The position numbers and the translations under genes were made by a program. A stretch of 64,000 nucleotides of DNA from Halobacillus litoralis. GTDB taxonomy: Bacteria; Bacillota; Bacilli; Bacillales; Halobacillaceae. The DNA is taken from contig NZ_CP026118.1 of assembly GCF_004101865.1 (NCBI RefSeq), positions 3,861,001-3,925,000 of the forward strand. Direction: 5' to 3'. The first letter of the stretch is position 1, and every line of letters begins with the position of its first letter. This document shows, in pieces, positions 48,347 through 58,049 of this stretch. Below the pieces are notes generated by a model. It saw only the letters and a list, made by a program, of their open reading frames with translations. It did no database searches and was not told where the DNA came from.

Positions 48347-50586
48347 TTTTAAAAAAGACGATTCGCCGAACCTTGAAGGATAAGAAGTTTCAATATGCCG
48401 GCGTTATTGTTTTACTCATGTTAGCGGTCATGCTATATGTTTCGTTATCTATGGCAATCACAACGCTGGAAGAGAGAAATGAGCAATTTTCTGAGGAATA
48501 TAAACAGGAGTCCTTTCATTTTGTCACCGGTGAGGAAGTTCCAGAGAGCCACCTTTCTTCATGGGAAGAACAATTTTCATTGACCCTCGAAAAAAGGAGG
48601 TACACCGATCTCTCTTTGGGTGAGGAGCGCATTTTAAGACTTTTTTCCATAACAGATGAAGTGAACCTTCCATATATTTCTGAAGGGGATATGCCTGATC
48701 AGGAAGGTGAGATAGCCATTTCTAAGGTGTTTGCCGATAAACATGGGTATGAACTCGGAGATGCGATCGACCACGCCGGATATGAGGCAACCATAACGGG
48801 ATATGTTTTTCTTCCTGACTATATTTATATGGTCCAACAACAGACCGACTTATTGGCAGATGCTGAGAAGTTTGCAGTCGGGATAGCTGCGGAAGCGACT
48901 ATAGAACAGATAGCAGGGGATGGTCAGACAGAAGTTTTGGGTCTGTCTGAGGGAGGTGTAACGGAAGAGTTCCGATCGACAGTAAGCGAAGAAGCGACAA
49001 TTCTTCAATTTGTAAATAGCGAAGAAAATGCGAGAATTCAATTTGTAGAGACCGAAATTGAAGGGGCCAAAGGGATGATCACGACCTTGCCTCTCTTCAT
49101 TCTCGCTTTGTCCTTAGCTATGGTCCTGATGCTCATGAAGCGTCGCATTGATATGCAGCGTAAAGAAATTGGAACATTGATGGCGCTCGGTTATCGTAAA
49201 GGGGAGCTGCTCAAAAACTACTTGGGGTATGCGTGGTTTATTGGATTGACAGGAACATTGCTCGGTCTTGCAGCAGGTGCAGGTCTTTCTGTCCCTTTAT
49301 CAGACGTCTACGCCACCTATTTCAATCTCCCGGCTATTTCCCTGTTTGACTGGGACCCGATGGTACTCGTCATCGGCTTAGTCATTCCAATTACGCTGCT
49401 TGTTCTGTTGACAGCACTCGTTGTTTGGCGTTCACTGAACACGGACCCACTGACACTATTAAGACCGAAAGAAATGTCTAGTGGTCAAAAATCCTGGCTG
49501 GAAAAATTGCCCGGTATTGACCGTGGAGGATTTGTCCGGCGTTTCCGAATTCGCTTGTTAGTTCGGAGCAAAGCGCGTAGTTTATATGTTTTCTTAGGTG
49601 TCATGTTTTCGACTGTCTTACTGTTGTTCGGCTTGATTACGTTCAACAGTATGGATCAGCTTGTTGAGACAACATATCAGGATATACAAACCTATGATTA
49701 TGCTGTCCATTATAAATCTCTTCAAACCGAAAGAACTGAAGCAGGTGCTAGCCCTTTTACAATGAATGAACTGACAGCTGCAGAACAGGATGTTAAAGTC
49801 ACGGCATTTGGTATGGAACCGGATACAGATTATATTCATCTGCTTGCTGATGGCGAACCACTTAATTCGGAATTAAAAGACGGTGCTGTCATCAGTGCCC
49901 CCTTATCAGTTGTATTGGATGTGAAGAAAGGGGATACCATTACTTTAGAGAATAGACTTAACGATGATACGCTCTCAGTGAATGTGGCAGGGGTTGCAGA
50001 TGTGTTTATCGGGCATCATCTTTATTTGCCGAGAGAGCAGCTGAACGAATTTCTCGGATTTCCTGAAATGGCCTACACCGCTGTTTGGCAGGAAGAGGAA
50101 CCAGGCTCTTCTGAGGAGATCTATATGGTTGAAGACAAACAAAAAGCAATCAGCAGCTTCGAGGCTACAACAGGCGCGACACGTGGGTCTGTTCTGGGAA
50201 TGGCCGTGTTTGCTGTCTTGATCGGAGTCATCATTCTTACATTGCTGACAAACTTGATTGTTGAAGAGAACTCGCCATCTATTTCTCTTTTCAAAGTGAT
50301 GGGATATCATGATAAAGAAGTATCAAAGCTTGTTTTGAGCGTCTACACTCCGATTGTGTTAATTTCATATTTTGTATCCATACCACTGGCAAGCCTCGGT
50401 TTAGAACAAACTATGAATACTCTCGTGCAGGAAACAGGCTTTCTTATGCCGACTGATATAGCCTGGTGGATGATTTTTGTAGGCTTTGTCGTCATTATGG
50501 TGACCTATTGGTTTTCTTTGACATTGTCGAAACGTAAATTAAAGCAAATATCCTTGCAGGAAGCATTGAAAAAACAGCAGGATTAA
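48343..50586 (+). CDS. FtsX/MacB-like ABC permease
   Basis: A 747-residue permease: an N-terminal membrane helix (GVIVLLMLAVMLYVSLSMAI), an extracytoplasmic domain of about 190 residues, three membrane helices around 245-365, then a second copy of the pattern (helix near 415-435, extracytoplasmic domain, three helices in the last 130 residues). This is the duplicated FtsX arrangement of peptide or lipid exporters and of antimicrobial-peptide resistance transporters. The substrate is unknown. ATG 48343 overlaps the ATPase stop. Confidence 0.9.
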   Translation: MILKKTIRRTLKDKKFQYAGVIVLLMLAVMLYVSLSMAITTLEERNEQFSEEYKQESFHFVTGEEVPESHLSSWEEQFSLTLEKRRYTDLSLGEERILRLFSITDEVNLPYISEGDMPDQEGEIAISKVFADKHGYELGDAIDHAGYEATITGYVFLPDYIYMVQQQTDLLADAEKFAVGIAAEATIEQIAGDGQTEVLGLSEGGVTEEFRSTVSEEATILQFVNSEENARIQFVETEIEGAKGMITTLPLFILALSLAMVLMLMKRRIDMQRKEIGTLMALGYRKGELLKNYLGYAWFIGLTGTLLGLAAGAGLSVPLSDVYATYFNLPAISLFDWDPMVLVIGLVIPITLLVLLTALVVWRSLNTDPLTLLRPKEMSSGQKSWLEKLPGIDRGGFVRRFRIRLLVRSKARSLYVFLGVMFSTVLLLFGLITFNSMDQLVETTYQDIQTYDYAVHYKSLQTERTEAGASPFTMNELTAAEQDVKVTAFGMEPDTDYIHLLADGEPLNSELKDGAVISAPLSVVLDVKKGDTITLENRLNDDTLSVNVAGVADVFIGHHLYLPREQLNEFLGFPEMAYTAVWQEEEPGSSEEIYMVEDKQKAISSFEATTGATRGSVLGMAVFAVLIGVIILTLLTNLIVEENSPSISLFKVMGYHDKEVSKLVLSVYTPIVLISYFVSIPLASLGLEQTMNTLVQETGFLMPTDIAWWMIFVGFVVIMVTYWFSLTLSKRKLKQISLQEALKKQQD

Positions 50587-50649
50587 AAAGGACGGGAAGC
50601 ATCAAACTCAAAAAAGCGAAGGGCATCGGTAGGCCACTGAAAAACCTTT

Positions 50650-50835
50650 TCAATCAAGAGAGAGGAGCTGTTAACGTTTGTTGTTGCTTCTCACGAATCG
50701 CTTGTCGGTGGATGCTTGCCGCGGGCACGGCCTCAGCTAACTTGGTCAAGAAGAGCACTTGACCAAGTGGATCTTCGGCTCGCGCTGTTCCCACAGGCGT
50801 CACCACCGAACGCTCCTCGTGGAAGCACCGAGGCG
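50650..50835. repeat. GC-rich interspersed fold-back repeat, long form
   Basis: The left part (50650-50721) and right part (about 50799-50827) are nearly identical to the inverted complement of 53868-53986. The central 77 bases here are extra and contain their own hairpin ACTTGGTCAAG / CTTGACCAAGT (50740-50769). The ends CACGAATCGCTTGTCGGTGG and CCACCGAACGCTCCTCGTGG are imperfect complements, so the whole element can fold. Open frames within it have no ribosome binding site. No transposase is linked. Confidence 0.8.
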
Positions 50836-50937
50836 CTTCTAAAAGAATGATTGGCCCGTTGGCGATATTCACTCTCCCTATAAAACGAATATTAATGACT
50901 TGGAGGAGTACGAACCCGAATATTTCATCGCAATAAA

Positions 50938-50983
50938 GAAGCCGAGTTGAACGAGAAAATCGTCCTACTCGGCTTTTTCTTTG
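50938..50983. terminator. Terminator-like hairpin before aldehyde dehydrogenase gene end
   Basis: AAGCCGAGT / ACTCGGCTT with a 22-base loop containing a small inner stem, followed on the plus strand by TTTTTCTTT. Useful for rightward transcripts from the ABC operon. The remaining sequence to 51061 shows no gene. Confidence 0.7.
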
Positions 50984-51061
50984 CTTGATAATTCAGGATG
51001 TTGCAGTTCTTCAGTAGACTCAACGTCGGTCTTGTTTTTTTCGCGAGTGGAGACCACTTCT

Positions 51062-52423
51062 TTATCCAAATATGCGTTTCATTACTGCTAGCCTAAAAGG
51101 GGAACCGGGATAGCGGAAGCTCTGATCGAATTTCGTGGTTTGCTTCGTAATACTTTTCTCATGTGTGAACGTATCAAAGCTTGCTCGACCATGATAGCTG
51201 CCCATTCCACTTTCCCCGACACCGCCGAAGGGGAGATGTGGATTGATAATATGGTAAAGAGTATCATTGATACAACCGCCGCCAAAGGAAATCGAATCCA
51301 TAATTAGCTGTTGATCCTCATCTTTCTCACCAAAGTAATAGAGAGCGAGCGGTTTCGGGCGTTCGTTGATTTGAGTAATGACCTCATCAAGATCAGCATA
51401 GGTCAAGACAGGGAGTACAGGGCCGAAGATTTCATCTTGCATGACAGCATCACTCCAGGTGACTTGGTCCAATATAGTCGGTTCAATTTTATGGACTTGA
51501 TCATCTGTTGTACCACCTGAAACCACTGTGCCGGATTCGAGGTACGAAGTGAGTCGGTTGAAATGGCTATGATTGACGATTTTGGTGTACTCAGGATTTT
51601 CAAGTGGTCTGTCGCCGTAAAACTCTCTGATATACTTCTTCAGAGCTTGGATCAAGTCAGCTTTTACTTCATGGTGTACATAAAGGTAATCAGGCGCAAT
51701 ACACGTCTGTCCTGCATTGGTGAATTTCCCCCAGACGATTCTTTTGGCAGCAAGGTCAATGGAGGTGTCCTTATGGATGATAGCAGGGCTCTTCCCACCG
51801 AGTTCCAGAGTAATTGGAATCAGTCGTTTACTCGCTTTTTCCATAATGACTTTTCCTACTGGGACGCTTCCTGTGAAAAAGATATAGTCAAGGGGCTGAT
51901 CGATAAGTTCCTGGGTAACATTTTTATCGCCTTCAACGACAGCGATGTAATGAGCGGGGAAATATTGCTCGATCATTTTTTTCAGGACCCACGAAACCGT
52001 CGGTGTGAGTTCAGACGGTTTAATAATAACGGTGTTTCCCGCTGCTACAGCCCCGATAACGGGGGCTAATGCCAGTTGTATCGGATAGTTCCAAGGAGCA
52101 ATGACGAGCACTGTGCCGTAGGGTTCTTTACGAATGAAATTTTTAGACCCTGTGTGGGTGAGAGGTGCCTTTACTTTTGTCGGCTGCATCCAGGATTTCA
52201 ATTGCTTAAGGTGATGATCGATCTCGCTTTTTAGAAATGCGATTTCAGATGCATAAGCTTCATATTCAGATTTGTTCAAATCAAACTTCAACGCGTTGAT
52301 GATAGGCTTTTCGAATGTAGTCAGCATTTTCTTCACCTTTACCAGTTGTTCTTTTCGGAAGTTATAGCTTTTCGTATGGCCTTCTTTGAACCATGATTTT
52401 TGCAGTTTGACAGTTGCGTTCAT
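51062..52423 (-). CDS. Aldehyde dehydrogenase, class 3 type (YwdH-like)
   Basis: A 453-residue NAD(P)-dependent aldehyde dehydrogenase. VIAPWNYPIQLAL, the nucleotide loop FTGSVPVGKVIM, the catalytic Glu in TLELGGKSP and the catalytic Cys in NAGQTCIAPDY are all present. Such short-type enzymes oxidise medium- or long-chain and aromatic aldehydes. ATG 52423 is 7 bases after AAGGAGG; ATG 52426 is the close alternative. It follows rnz on the same strand by 12 bases and is probably co-transcribed. Confidence 0.94.
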   Translation of the reverse strand: MNATVKLQKSWFKEGHTKSYNFRKEQLVKVKKMLTTFEKPIINALKFDLNKSEYEAYASEIAFLKSEIDHHLKQLKSWMQPTKVKAPLTHTGSKNFIRKEPYGTVLVIAPWNYPIQLALAPVIGAVAAGNTVIIKPSELTPTVSWVLKKMIEQYFPAHYIAVVEGDKNVTQELIDQPLDYIFFTGSVPVGKVIMEKASKRLIPITLELGGKSPAIIHKDTSIDLAAKRIVWGKFTNAGQTCIAPDYLYVHHEVKADLIQALKKYIREFYGDRPLENPEYTKIVNHSHFNRLTSYLESGTVVSGGTTDDQVHKIEPTILDQVTWSDAVMQDEIFGPVLPVLTYADLDEVITQINERPKPLALYYFGEKDEDQQLIMDSISFGGGCINDTLYHIINPHLPFGGVGESGMGSYHGRASFDTFTHEKSITKQTTKFDQSFRYPGSPFRLAVMKRIFG

Positions 52424-52435
52424 CATGAAACCTCC

Positions 52436-53362
52436 TTAGCGTTTTCGTTCGATTGGATGCTGATAAAAATCGTGGGCGATGGTCGTGCTTGGGAAAATGG
52501 CAGCAGCTTCGTTGCGGAGTTCAGCCACGGCATCTCCTTGATAACGGGAAGAGAGATGGTTGAGAATCAATTCGCCTGCATCTGCCTCTTTTGCTAACAT
52601 GGCTGCCTGCTTAACAGTCGAATGGAAATATTCATAGGCCATCTCTTCCTCATCACCAGCGAATGTCGCTTCATGGACAAGGACATCGGTGTTTTTCAAA
52701 AGGCCGGCGAGCTCAGGTATGTATCGTGTATCACCGAGAATCGCAATTTTTCTACCTTTCTTCGGTGGTCCGATAACATCTTCTCTCCTAATGATGCGAC
52801 CATCTTCCAGCTCTGTTCGTGATTGGCTTTTGATCTGCTGATAGATGGGTCCTGGTTTTATTCCGAGTGCCTTTAATTTATCAGGTTGCAGCTCACCCAA
52901 TTTGTCTTTTTCCTTCAAGATATACCCGAAGCTGGCAAGGCCATGCTTCAGCTTGACAGCTTCTACGATGAACTGTTCATCTTCAAAAAGCAGCCCATCT
53001 TCCACTTCTTCAACATAGAGGGGATAGCGCAAATGTGTGCCGCTAATACGCAGGCTTATATCGAGGTATTCTTTTAATCCGCGTGGACCGTAAATGGTAA
53101 CAGGGGTTTCGCCACCTTGGAAGGAGCGGCTGCTCAGCAACCCCGGAAGACCGTAAATGTGATCCCCATGCAAGTGGGTGATGAAAATGACTTCAATTCT
53201 GCGCGGTCGTATATTCGTATTTAAAATTTGTTGTTGGGTTCCTTCGCCGCAGTCGAACACCCATGTGGTACCGCGTTCTTCTAAAATGCGGAGGACAAGA
53301 GAGGATACGTTACGCTCTTTTGACGGCACCCCTGAACCTGTACCTAGAAAAAAAAGTTCCAT
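52436..53362 (-). CDS. rnz: Ribonuclease Z
   Basis: A 308-residue tRNase Z (short form). Metal-binding motif FITHLHGDHIYGLPGLL, further ligands in LGDTR (Asp) and the FHST (His), and the exosite arm in the middle are visible. It trims the 3' end of tRNA precursors that lack encoded CCA. ATG 53362 follows AGGAGTG with 8 bases; the upstream frame to 53371 lies over that site. Confidence 0.96.
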   Translation of the reverse strand: MELFFLGTGSGVPSKERNVSSLVLRILEERGTTWVFDCGEGTQQQILNTNIRPRRIEVIFITHLHGDHIYGLPGLLSSRSFQGGETPVTIYGPRGLKEYLDISLRISGTHLRYPLYVEEVEDGLLFEDEQFIVEAVKLKHGLASFGYILKEKDKLGELQPDKLKALGIKPGPIYQQIKSQSRTELEDGRIIRREDVIGPPKKGRKIAILGDTRYIPELAGLLKNTDVLVHEATFAGDEEEMAYEYFHSTVKQAAMLAKEADAGELILNHLSSRYQGDAVAELRNEAAAIFPSTTIAHDFYQHPIERKR

Positions 53363-53431
53363 AGAAAACACACTCCTATTATTCCCATCATACCACCAGT
53401 TGGCATGGAAAACACTTCAAAAGGAATGAAA

Positions 53432-53460
53432 AAAACTGCTGGTTACGATCCAGCAGTTTT
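53432..53460 (-). terminator. Leftward terminator upstream of rnz
   Basis: A perfect 11-bp stem AAAACTGCTGG / CCAGCAGTTTT with a 7-base loop. Read on the minus strand it is followed by seven T residues, so it ends a leftward transcript coming from the 53.5-53.8 kb region. Confidence 0.8.
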
Positions 53461-53482
53461 GAAGTATTGGAAACTGAAAGAG

Positions 53483-53773
53483 TTATCGTGAGGGAGGAGG
53501 TAACTGAGAGTTGAATTTTTTAATTACATTTGAGAAATACCGCCAGCAAGTAAACTGATTATGAAACTGATAGTTGTTAAAGCGGCAACAGGTGTAGCAA
53601 AAGCCTGCGTTTCTAAATTCATTAATTGCTGCAATACTTCCTACGATGCAAAGTGCCCACCATAAAGGAACAAATATTTGATCGGCAACATTTACAGGTA
53701 ATAAAGAGTAAGCATTTGCACACTGTAAATGCAAAAAGGAAGCAGCTACAGCGAGGGCAATGAAGAACTGCAA
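53483..53773 (-). pseudogene. Possible frameshifted small membrane protein gene
   Basis: The frame from TTG 53773 encodes two membrane-like segments (FFIALAVAASFLHL and IFVPLWWALCIVGSIAAI) and then turns into a cysteine- and asparagine-rich, non-membrane sequence. In another frame over the same stretch (53524-53622, from ATG 53622) the sequence reads METQ-like hydrophobic protein, MNLETQAFATPV then ALTTISFIISLLAGGI, a clear third membrane segment. This suggests one gene of about 80 codons broken by a frameshift, or two tiny genes. No ribosome binding site is seen at the TTG. A terminator in the right direction follows. I do not recognise the family. Confidence 0.35.
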
Positions 53774-53817
53774 CTTTTTGAATTATGCATCAAATCGGCT
53801 TCTTTCAATGTACTAGG

Positions 53818-53866
53818 AAAAAGAGTGATTTTCTTTGATTTAAAAACAAAGAAAATCACTCTTTTT
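53818..53866. terminator. Bidirectional perfect hairpin
   Basis: A perfect 20-bp stem (53818-53837 with 53847-53866), 9-base loop, A run at one end and T run at the other. It abuts the interspersed repeat and could stop transcripts from either side. Confidence 0.8.
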
Positions 53867-53867
53867 A

Positions 53868-53986
53868 GGGGGCCTTGTTTCCACGATAAGCGTTCGGTGG
53901 TGATGCTTGCGGCAAGCACCCCCCGACAAGCGATTCGTGAGAAGCAACAACAAACTTTAACAACTCCTCTAGATTGAGAAGTGTTT
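53868..53986. repeat. GC-rich interspersed fold-back repeat, short form
   Basis: Inverted copy of the element at 50650-50835 lacking its central 77 bases. Read on the minus strand, CACGAATCGCTTGTCGGGG and the later CCACCGAACGCTTATCGTGG are imperfect complements that fold around GCTTGCCGCAAGC. The flank with GAGTTGTTAAAGTTTGTTG matches GAGCTGTTAACGTTTGTTG of the other copy, so similarity extends beyond the hairpin. The AT-rich rest to 54068 shows nothing. Confidence 0.8.
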
Positions 53987-54068
53987 TTTTGTGCCCCCAG
54001 CTGCTCCCTTTTTTTATAATGATTACTTTGTTAACTCTTTTCTTGCAAAATAAGAAAATGATTAAACT

Positions 54069-55088
54069 CTATTGCCAAGCTCTCGTGTACTGCCTCGGTC
54101 CTTCAAGTTCGTGACCGAGTTCGTCAGCCGCTTGTTTCGGCCAGTATGGGTTTTTCAGCAGTGCTCGCGCGAGGAAGATGAGATCAGCACGATCATTTTG
54201 CAGAATTTCCTCTGCCTGGTTGCCGCTTGTAATCAAACCGACAGCCCCGGTATTAATTTTCGCACCTTCTTTGATTTGTTCTGCGAATTTCACCTGGTAT
54301 CCTGGATACGGTTCAATGGCAGCAGGAACAACGCCTCCTGAGCTGACATCAATCAGATCCACGCCTTGGTCCTTCATTTCGGAAGAGAAGTAAACGAAAT
54401 CTTCCATAGTATTTCCGCCTTCGTGGTATTCGGCTCCAGATATGCGTACGAACAAAGGCCCATCCCACTCTTTCTGAACAGCAGTGATCGTGTCCGCTAA
54501 GAATCGATAACGATTTTTCCGAGAACCTCCATATTCATCTGTGCGTTTGTTCGTCAACGGGGATAGAAATTGATTGATTAAATAACCATGGGCTCCATGA
54601 AGTTCAACAATATCAAAACCTGCTTTTTTTGAACGAGCAGCTCCTTTTTGAAAGGATTTAATGGTACGTTGGATATCTTCTTTTGTCATTTCTGACGGTA
54701 CTTTCATGGCATCACTGAAAGCTTCCGCACTAGGCGCGAAAATTTCATCACGCAAATTGGCCTTTCTACCTGCATGAGCAAGCTGGATCCCTGCTTTAGC
54801 ACCATGCCTGTGGATGCCTTCATTTATACTTTTCAACCCTTCGATATGAGAATCATCCCAAATGCCAAGGTCTTCATGTGAAATCCGGCCTTCGGGCAGA
54901 ATTGAGGTAGCCTCTGTAAAAACCAGGCCGACTTGCCCTGCAGCACGGCTCTCATAGTGGGCGAAATGAAAGGGTTGAGCATGTCCATCTTGATCATAAG
55001 CCGAGTACATGCACATAGGAGACATGACGATACGGTTTTTCAACGTTACATTTTTTACAGTATAGGGTTCAAATAGTTTGAGTTTCAC
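54069..55088 (-). CDS. namA: NADPH dehydrogenase NamA (old yellow enzyme, YqjM)
   Basis: A 339-residue FMN-dependent ene-reductase, one residue different in length from B. subtilis Yqj[14 protein letters not shown] has the regulatory Cys and Tyr, the substrate-binding pair is in [10 protein letters not shown] (His, His), and the FMN phosphate site is [10 protein letters not shown] / [11 protein letters not shown]. It reduces activated C=C bonds of enals, enones and nitro compounds. GTG 55088 lies 8 bases after GAGGAGG; the longer reading to 55166 has no site. Confidence 0.95.
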   Translation of the reverse strand: MKLKLFEPYTVKNVTLKNRIVMSPMCMYSAYDQDGHAQPFHFAHYESRAAGQVGLVFTEATSILPEGRISHEDLGIWDDSHIEGLKSINEGIHRHGAKAGIQLAHAGRKANLRDEIFAPSAEAFSDAMKVPSEMTKEDIQRTIKSFQKGAARSKKAGFDIVELHGAHGYLINQFLSPLTNKRTDEYGGSRKNRYRFLADTITAVQKEWDGPLFVRISGAEYHEGGNTMEDFVYFSSEMKDQGVDLIDVSSGGVVPAAIEPYPGYQVKFAEQIKEGAKINTGAVGLITSGNQAEEILQNDRADLIFLARALLKNPYWPKQAADELGHELEGPRQYTRAWQ

Positions 55089-55308
55089 TTGTTGTCCTCC
55101 TCGGATAGTTGGTAAAATTGTTTTAATTATTGTAGGGAATAATGGTTTCCTAGCAGGTTCAAGCATAAGCCCCCTCCCTAATGGATGGATGGATGGAAAG
55201 GAGAGCGAGAACCATTGCTTTTGTATTGCGTAACCCGAGTGGTAAAGCTATATAAGCGCAATAACAAAAGGGGATTATTTGCGCTCATTCATCCTTTGCC
55301 CATGGTCT

Positions 55309-56058
55309 TTAGCCCTTTCTGCGCTTTTTCCAAAGGTCACGGTACTCGATGGCCTGATGCGGAACATCCGTAAAAATGCCATTCACCCCGAGTTGATAGC
55401 ACTTTTTCATCATCGCAGGGCGGTTGACAGTATAGATCCTCAGTTCTAACTCTTGCTTGTGACATCGTTTCATGAGTTTTTTATCAAGTAAGCGATGCTT
55501 CACATGCAATGCATTGCAGTCCAGTGATTTGGCATATTGAGGCAGGCTGCGCATGTTTGTAGAGGTGAGGAACGCGGTCTGGACAGACGGATTGATTGAT
55601 TTCATACGGACAAGTGAGTCGGAATTGAAACTGGAGATGACTGACCGTTCCAGGACATGATACCGCTTCAAAGATTCATAGACGATGCGTTCGATATTCT
55701 TATATTCAATGACATTCGTTTTCAGTTCAATATTCAAAAACATCGGCTGCTCATGGAACCAGCGAAGGAACTCGTCCAGTGTTACAATATAAGTGTCAGA
55801 AAATTTAGGAGAAAACCAGCTTCCTGCATCAAGCAGACGAAGCTGAGCATATGTATAATCTTGTACGAACCCTGTTCCATTCGTGGTGCGGCGGAGATTC
55901 TCATCGTGGATGAGTACGGGAATCTGATCTTTCGTCAACTGGACATCGGTCTCGATTCCTTCCGCTCCAGCTGCTCGTGCCAGTTCAAACGCAGGCATTG
56001 TATTTTCAGGGGCCAGTTTACTAGCTCCTCTGTGAGCATATATCAATGTTTTCACCAA
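55309..56058 (-). CDS. Glycerophosphodiester phosphodiesterase, cytosolic
   Basis: A 249-residue GDPD-family TIM barrel without a signal peptide. Catalytic motifs are IYAHRGASKLAPENT (His-Arg), EGIETDVQLTKD (Glu, Asp), VLIHDENLRRTTNG (second His) and NIELKTN (Glu-Lys). It hydrolyses deacylated phospholipids to glycerol 3-phosphate and alcohol, as YqiK does. TTG 56058 is 9 bases after GAGGTG; GTG 56055 is the neighbour alternative. It diverges from rocB. Confidence 0.91.
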   Translation of the reverse strand: MVKTLIYAHRGASKLAPENTMPAFELARAAGAEGIETDVQLTKDQIPVLIHDENLRRTTNGTGFVQDYTYAQLRLLDAGSWFSPKFSDTYIVTLDEFLRWFHEQPMFLNIELKTNVIEYKNIERIVYESLKRYHVLERSVISSFNSDSLVRMKSINPSVQTAFLTSTNMRSLPQYAKSLDCNALHVKHRLLDKKLMKRCHKQELELRIYTVNRPAMMKKCYQLGVNGIFTDVPHQAIEYRDLWKKRRKG

Positions 56059-56138
56059 AAGACATTCACCTCTTCCAGATAGGCTTTAAGTTTGATTGTG
56101 TTTGATAATTCAGGAAAAGTCAATAAGGAGTGTTTTAT

Positions 56139-57773
56139 ATGAGTCTATGGCAAACGAAAGATCAGTTGACAGATTTATTGTGTTCCCTCGTAGAATACCC
56201 CAGTATTACAAACAGCAATGAGGAAATCGCAATCATCGAATACTTATATTATATTTTAGAAGATCGTGATTATTATAAAAAACGCCCCGAACAATTGAAT
56301 TTGCATCCATTGGATGATGGGCGTCAGCTGCTGACAGCTTTGGTGAAAAAAGACGAAGCAAAAGAGACGCTTGTTCTGCTTGCTCATGTAGATGTCGTCG
56401 GTGTCGATGACTATGGGTCTTATCAGAATTTAGCATTTTACCCTCGTGAGCTTACACAGGAGCTGCAGAAAAATCTCCAGGACTTACCAAAGGAAGCAGC
56501 AAGAGATCTCCAAACGGGGAACTGGTTGTTCGGACGCGGAACGATGGACATGAAAGCGGGGTTGACCGTTCATCTTTCGCTGTTGGAAAAAGCGATGGCG
56601 GGGGAGTTCGATGGTAATCTGTTGTTGGTTGCCGTGCCGGATGAAGAAGTCAATTCAGAGGGGATGTTAGCAGCTTTACCTGCCCTTGCAGAAATTAAAG
56701 AAAAGCAGAACCTCACCTTCAAGGGCGCACTGAATGGCGAGCCGATGTTCAGTAAATATCCAGGCGATTCTGCTTATTATCTTTATACAGGATCGATCGG
56801 CAAAACGCTTCCGGGCTTTTTATGTTATGGAAAGGAAACCCACGCAGGAGAACCATTCGGAGGATTGAACGCGAATTTGATGGTCAGTTACCTGGCTCAA
56901 GAGATGGAATTGAACGAGGCTTTCATTGAAAAAGTGGGGGGAGAGCGGACACCGCCGCCTCTCAGTTTAATGCTGCGCGATTTGAAACATGAATATTCCG
57001 TCCAGACGCCCCAGGCAGCAGTGGCGATGTACAACGTCCTGTATATGAAACAGACGATTCAAGAACTGAATGAAAAGTTGCTGTTAGCAGCACAGCGGGC
57101 CAAGGCGAAAATCATCAACCATTATCACCATCAAGCATCGTTTTATTTAGAGGGAACTCAAACATCAGCCTTTCACCCAGACATAACTATCTTATCGTAT
57201 GAACAACTATACAAGGAGGCAGTCGATCGGTACGGGAAAAAGGAAGTCGAACGAAGGCAGAACCGGTTAGTGAATTTAAGAGACCAGGGGGACCGTGATT
57301 TCTCCACGACCCTCGTCCAGAGTCTTGCTTCATTATGTAAAGATATCAGTCCGATGATCGTTCTGTTCTATAGTCCTCCATTTTATCCATCGGTTTCTTC
57401 ACACAACGATCCGTTCATCAAGCATGGCGCTAAAGTGGCAATGGATTATGCAAAAGAAAATTTTGATGAAGAACTTGAGGTCGTCGAGTATTTCACGGGG
57501 CTTTCGGATTTAAGCTTCATCGGCCCGTCTTCAACGGCATCGTCGCTTTCTGATTTGACTAAACAAATGCCGATCCACGGGAATGGTTTCGAGTGGCCGG
57601 CAGAAGTGATGGAATCGATTACGATGCCGATTATCAATATCGGCCCGTTAGGCAGAGACCCCCACCAATGGACTGAACGCTTGGAACTTTCTTATAGTTT
57701 TGAGAAACTCCCACAGATATTGACGAGGACGATTCACGAGCTGTTCAAGACAGAGCGCTCTTCTACAGTTTAA
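56139..57773 (+). CDS. rocB: M20 family peptidase, RocB-like (arginine utilisation)
   Basis: A 544-residue M20 metallohydrolase. Metal-binding motifs are LLAHVDVVGVDDYG, GRGTMDMKAG and PDEEVNSEG. The length is close to the B. subtilis RocB (566), linked to arginine catabolism, but its reaction there is not settled. It stands alone here, without rocA, rocD or rocF nearby. ATG 56139 has AAGGAG 8 bases upstream. Confidence 0.88.
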   Translation: MSLWQTKDQLTDLLCSLVEYPSITNSNEEIAIIEYLYYILEDRDYYKKRPEQLNLHPLDDGRQLLTALVKKDEAKETLVLLAHVDVVGVDDYGSYQNLAFYPRELTQELQKNLQDLPKEAARDLQTGNWLFGRGTMDMKAGLTVHLSLLEKAMAGEFDGNLLLVAVPDEEVNSEGMLAALPALAEIKEKQNLTFKGALNGEPMFSKYPGDSAYYLYTGSIGKTLPGFLCYGKETHAGEPFGGLNANLMVSYLAQEMELNEAFIEKVGGERTPPPLSLMLRDLKHEYSVQTPQAAVAMYNVLYMKQTIQELNEKLLLAAQRAKAKIINHYHHQASFYLEGTQTSAFHPDITILSYEQLYKEAVDRYGKKEVERRQNRLVNLRDQGDRDFSTTLVQSLASLCKDISPMIVLFYSPPFYPSVSSHNDPFIKHGAKVAMDYAKENFDEELEVVEYFTGLSDLSFIGPSSTASSLSDLTKQMPIHGNGFEWPAEVMESITMPIINIGPLGRDPHQWTERLELSYSFEKLPQILTRTIHELFKTERSSTV

Positions 57774-57821
57774 AGGCTATTAATGCGGGAAGACTCAGTT
57801 TCGATATTTTTGTATGAGGCA

Positions 57822-57915
57822 ATGGTGGATGGAAAAACGAATCGCTTTCCGCGGGGATGGCGGCAAGCCTGCCCATCCATTCCCGCAGGAGTCTCACCGT
57901 TTTCCCATCCACCAT
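57822..57915. repeat. GC-rich interspersed repeat, short form, with 11-bp terminal inverted repeats
   Basis: Bounded by perfect inverted ends ATGGTGGATGG (57822-57832) and CCATCCACCAT (57905-57915). Read on the minus strand it contains GGTGAGACTCCTGCGGGAA and CCGCGGAAAGCGA, both also found in the copy at 58050-58168, which is in the opposite orientation and has a longer middle. Resembles the Bacillaceae GC-rich intergenic repeats. The stretch to 58049 has no gene. Confidence 0.75.
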
Positions 57916-58049
57916 ACTTAAGAACGAGCTCGAAACTACCTTCATGGTTAGGAGCATTTTTTGCTGAAAATGCTATAGTCACGAGACAGAATGATACATG
58001 CTCATCAATGCTGCTTATACCTAATGTTTTCGAGAACATTTTATCGCAA

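Noticed and set aside
50654..50872. 72-codon minus-strand frame across the repeat
   Set aside because: It lies within an interspersed fold-back repeat and its frame is not kept in the second copy.
55181..55196. Four tandem ATGG units upstream of namA
   Set aside because: A very short simple repeat in non-coding sequence; no sign of function, though slippage is possible.
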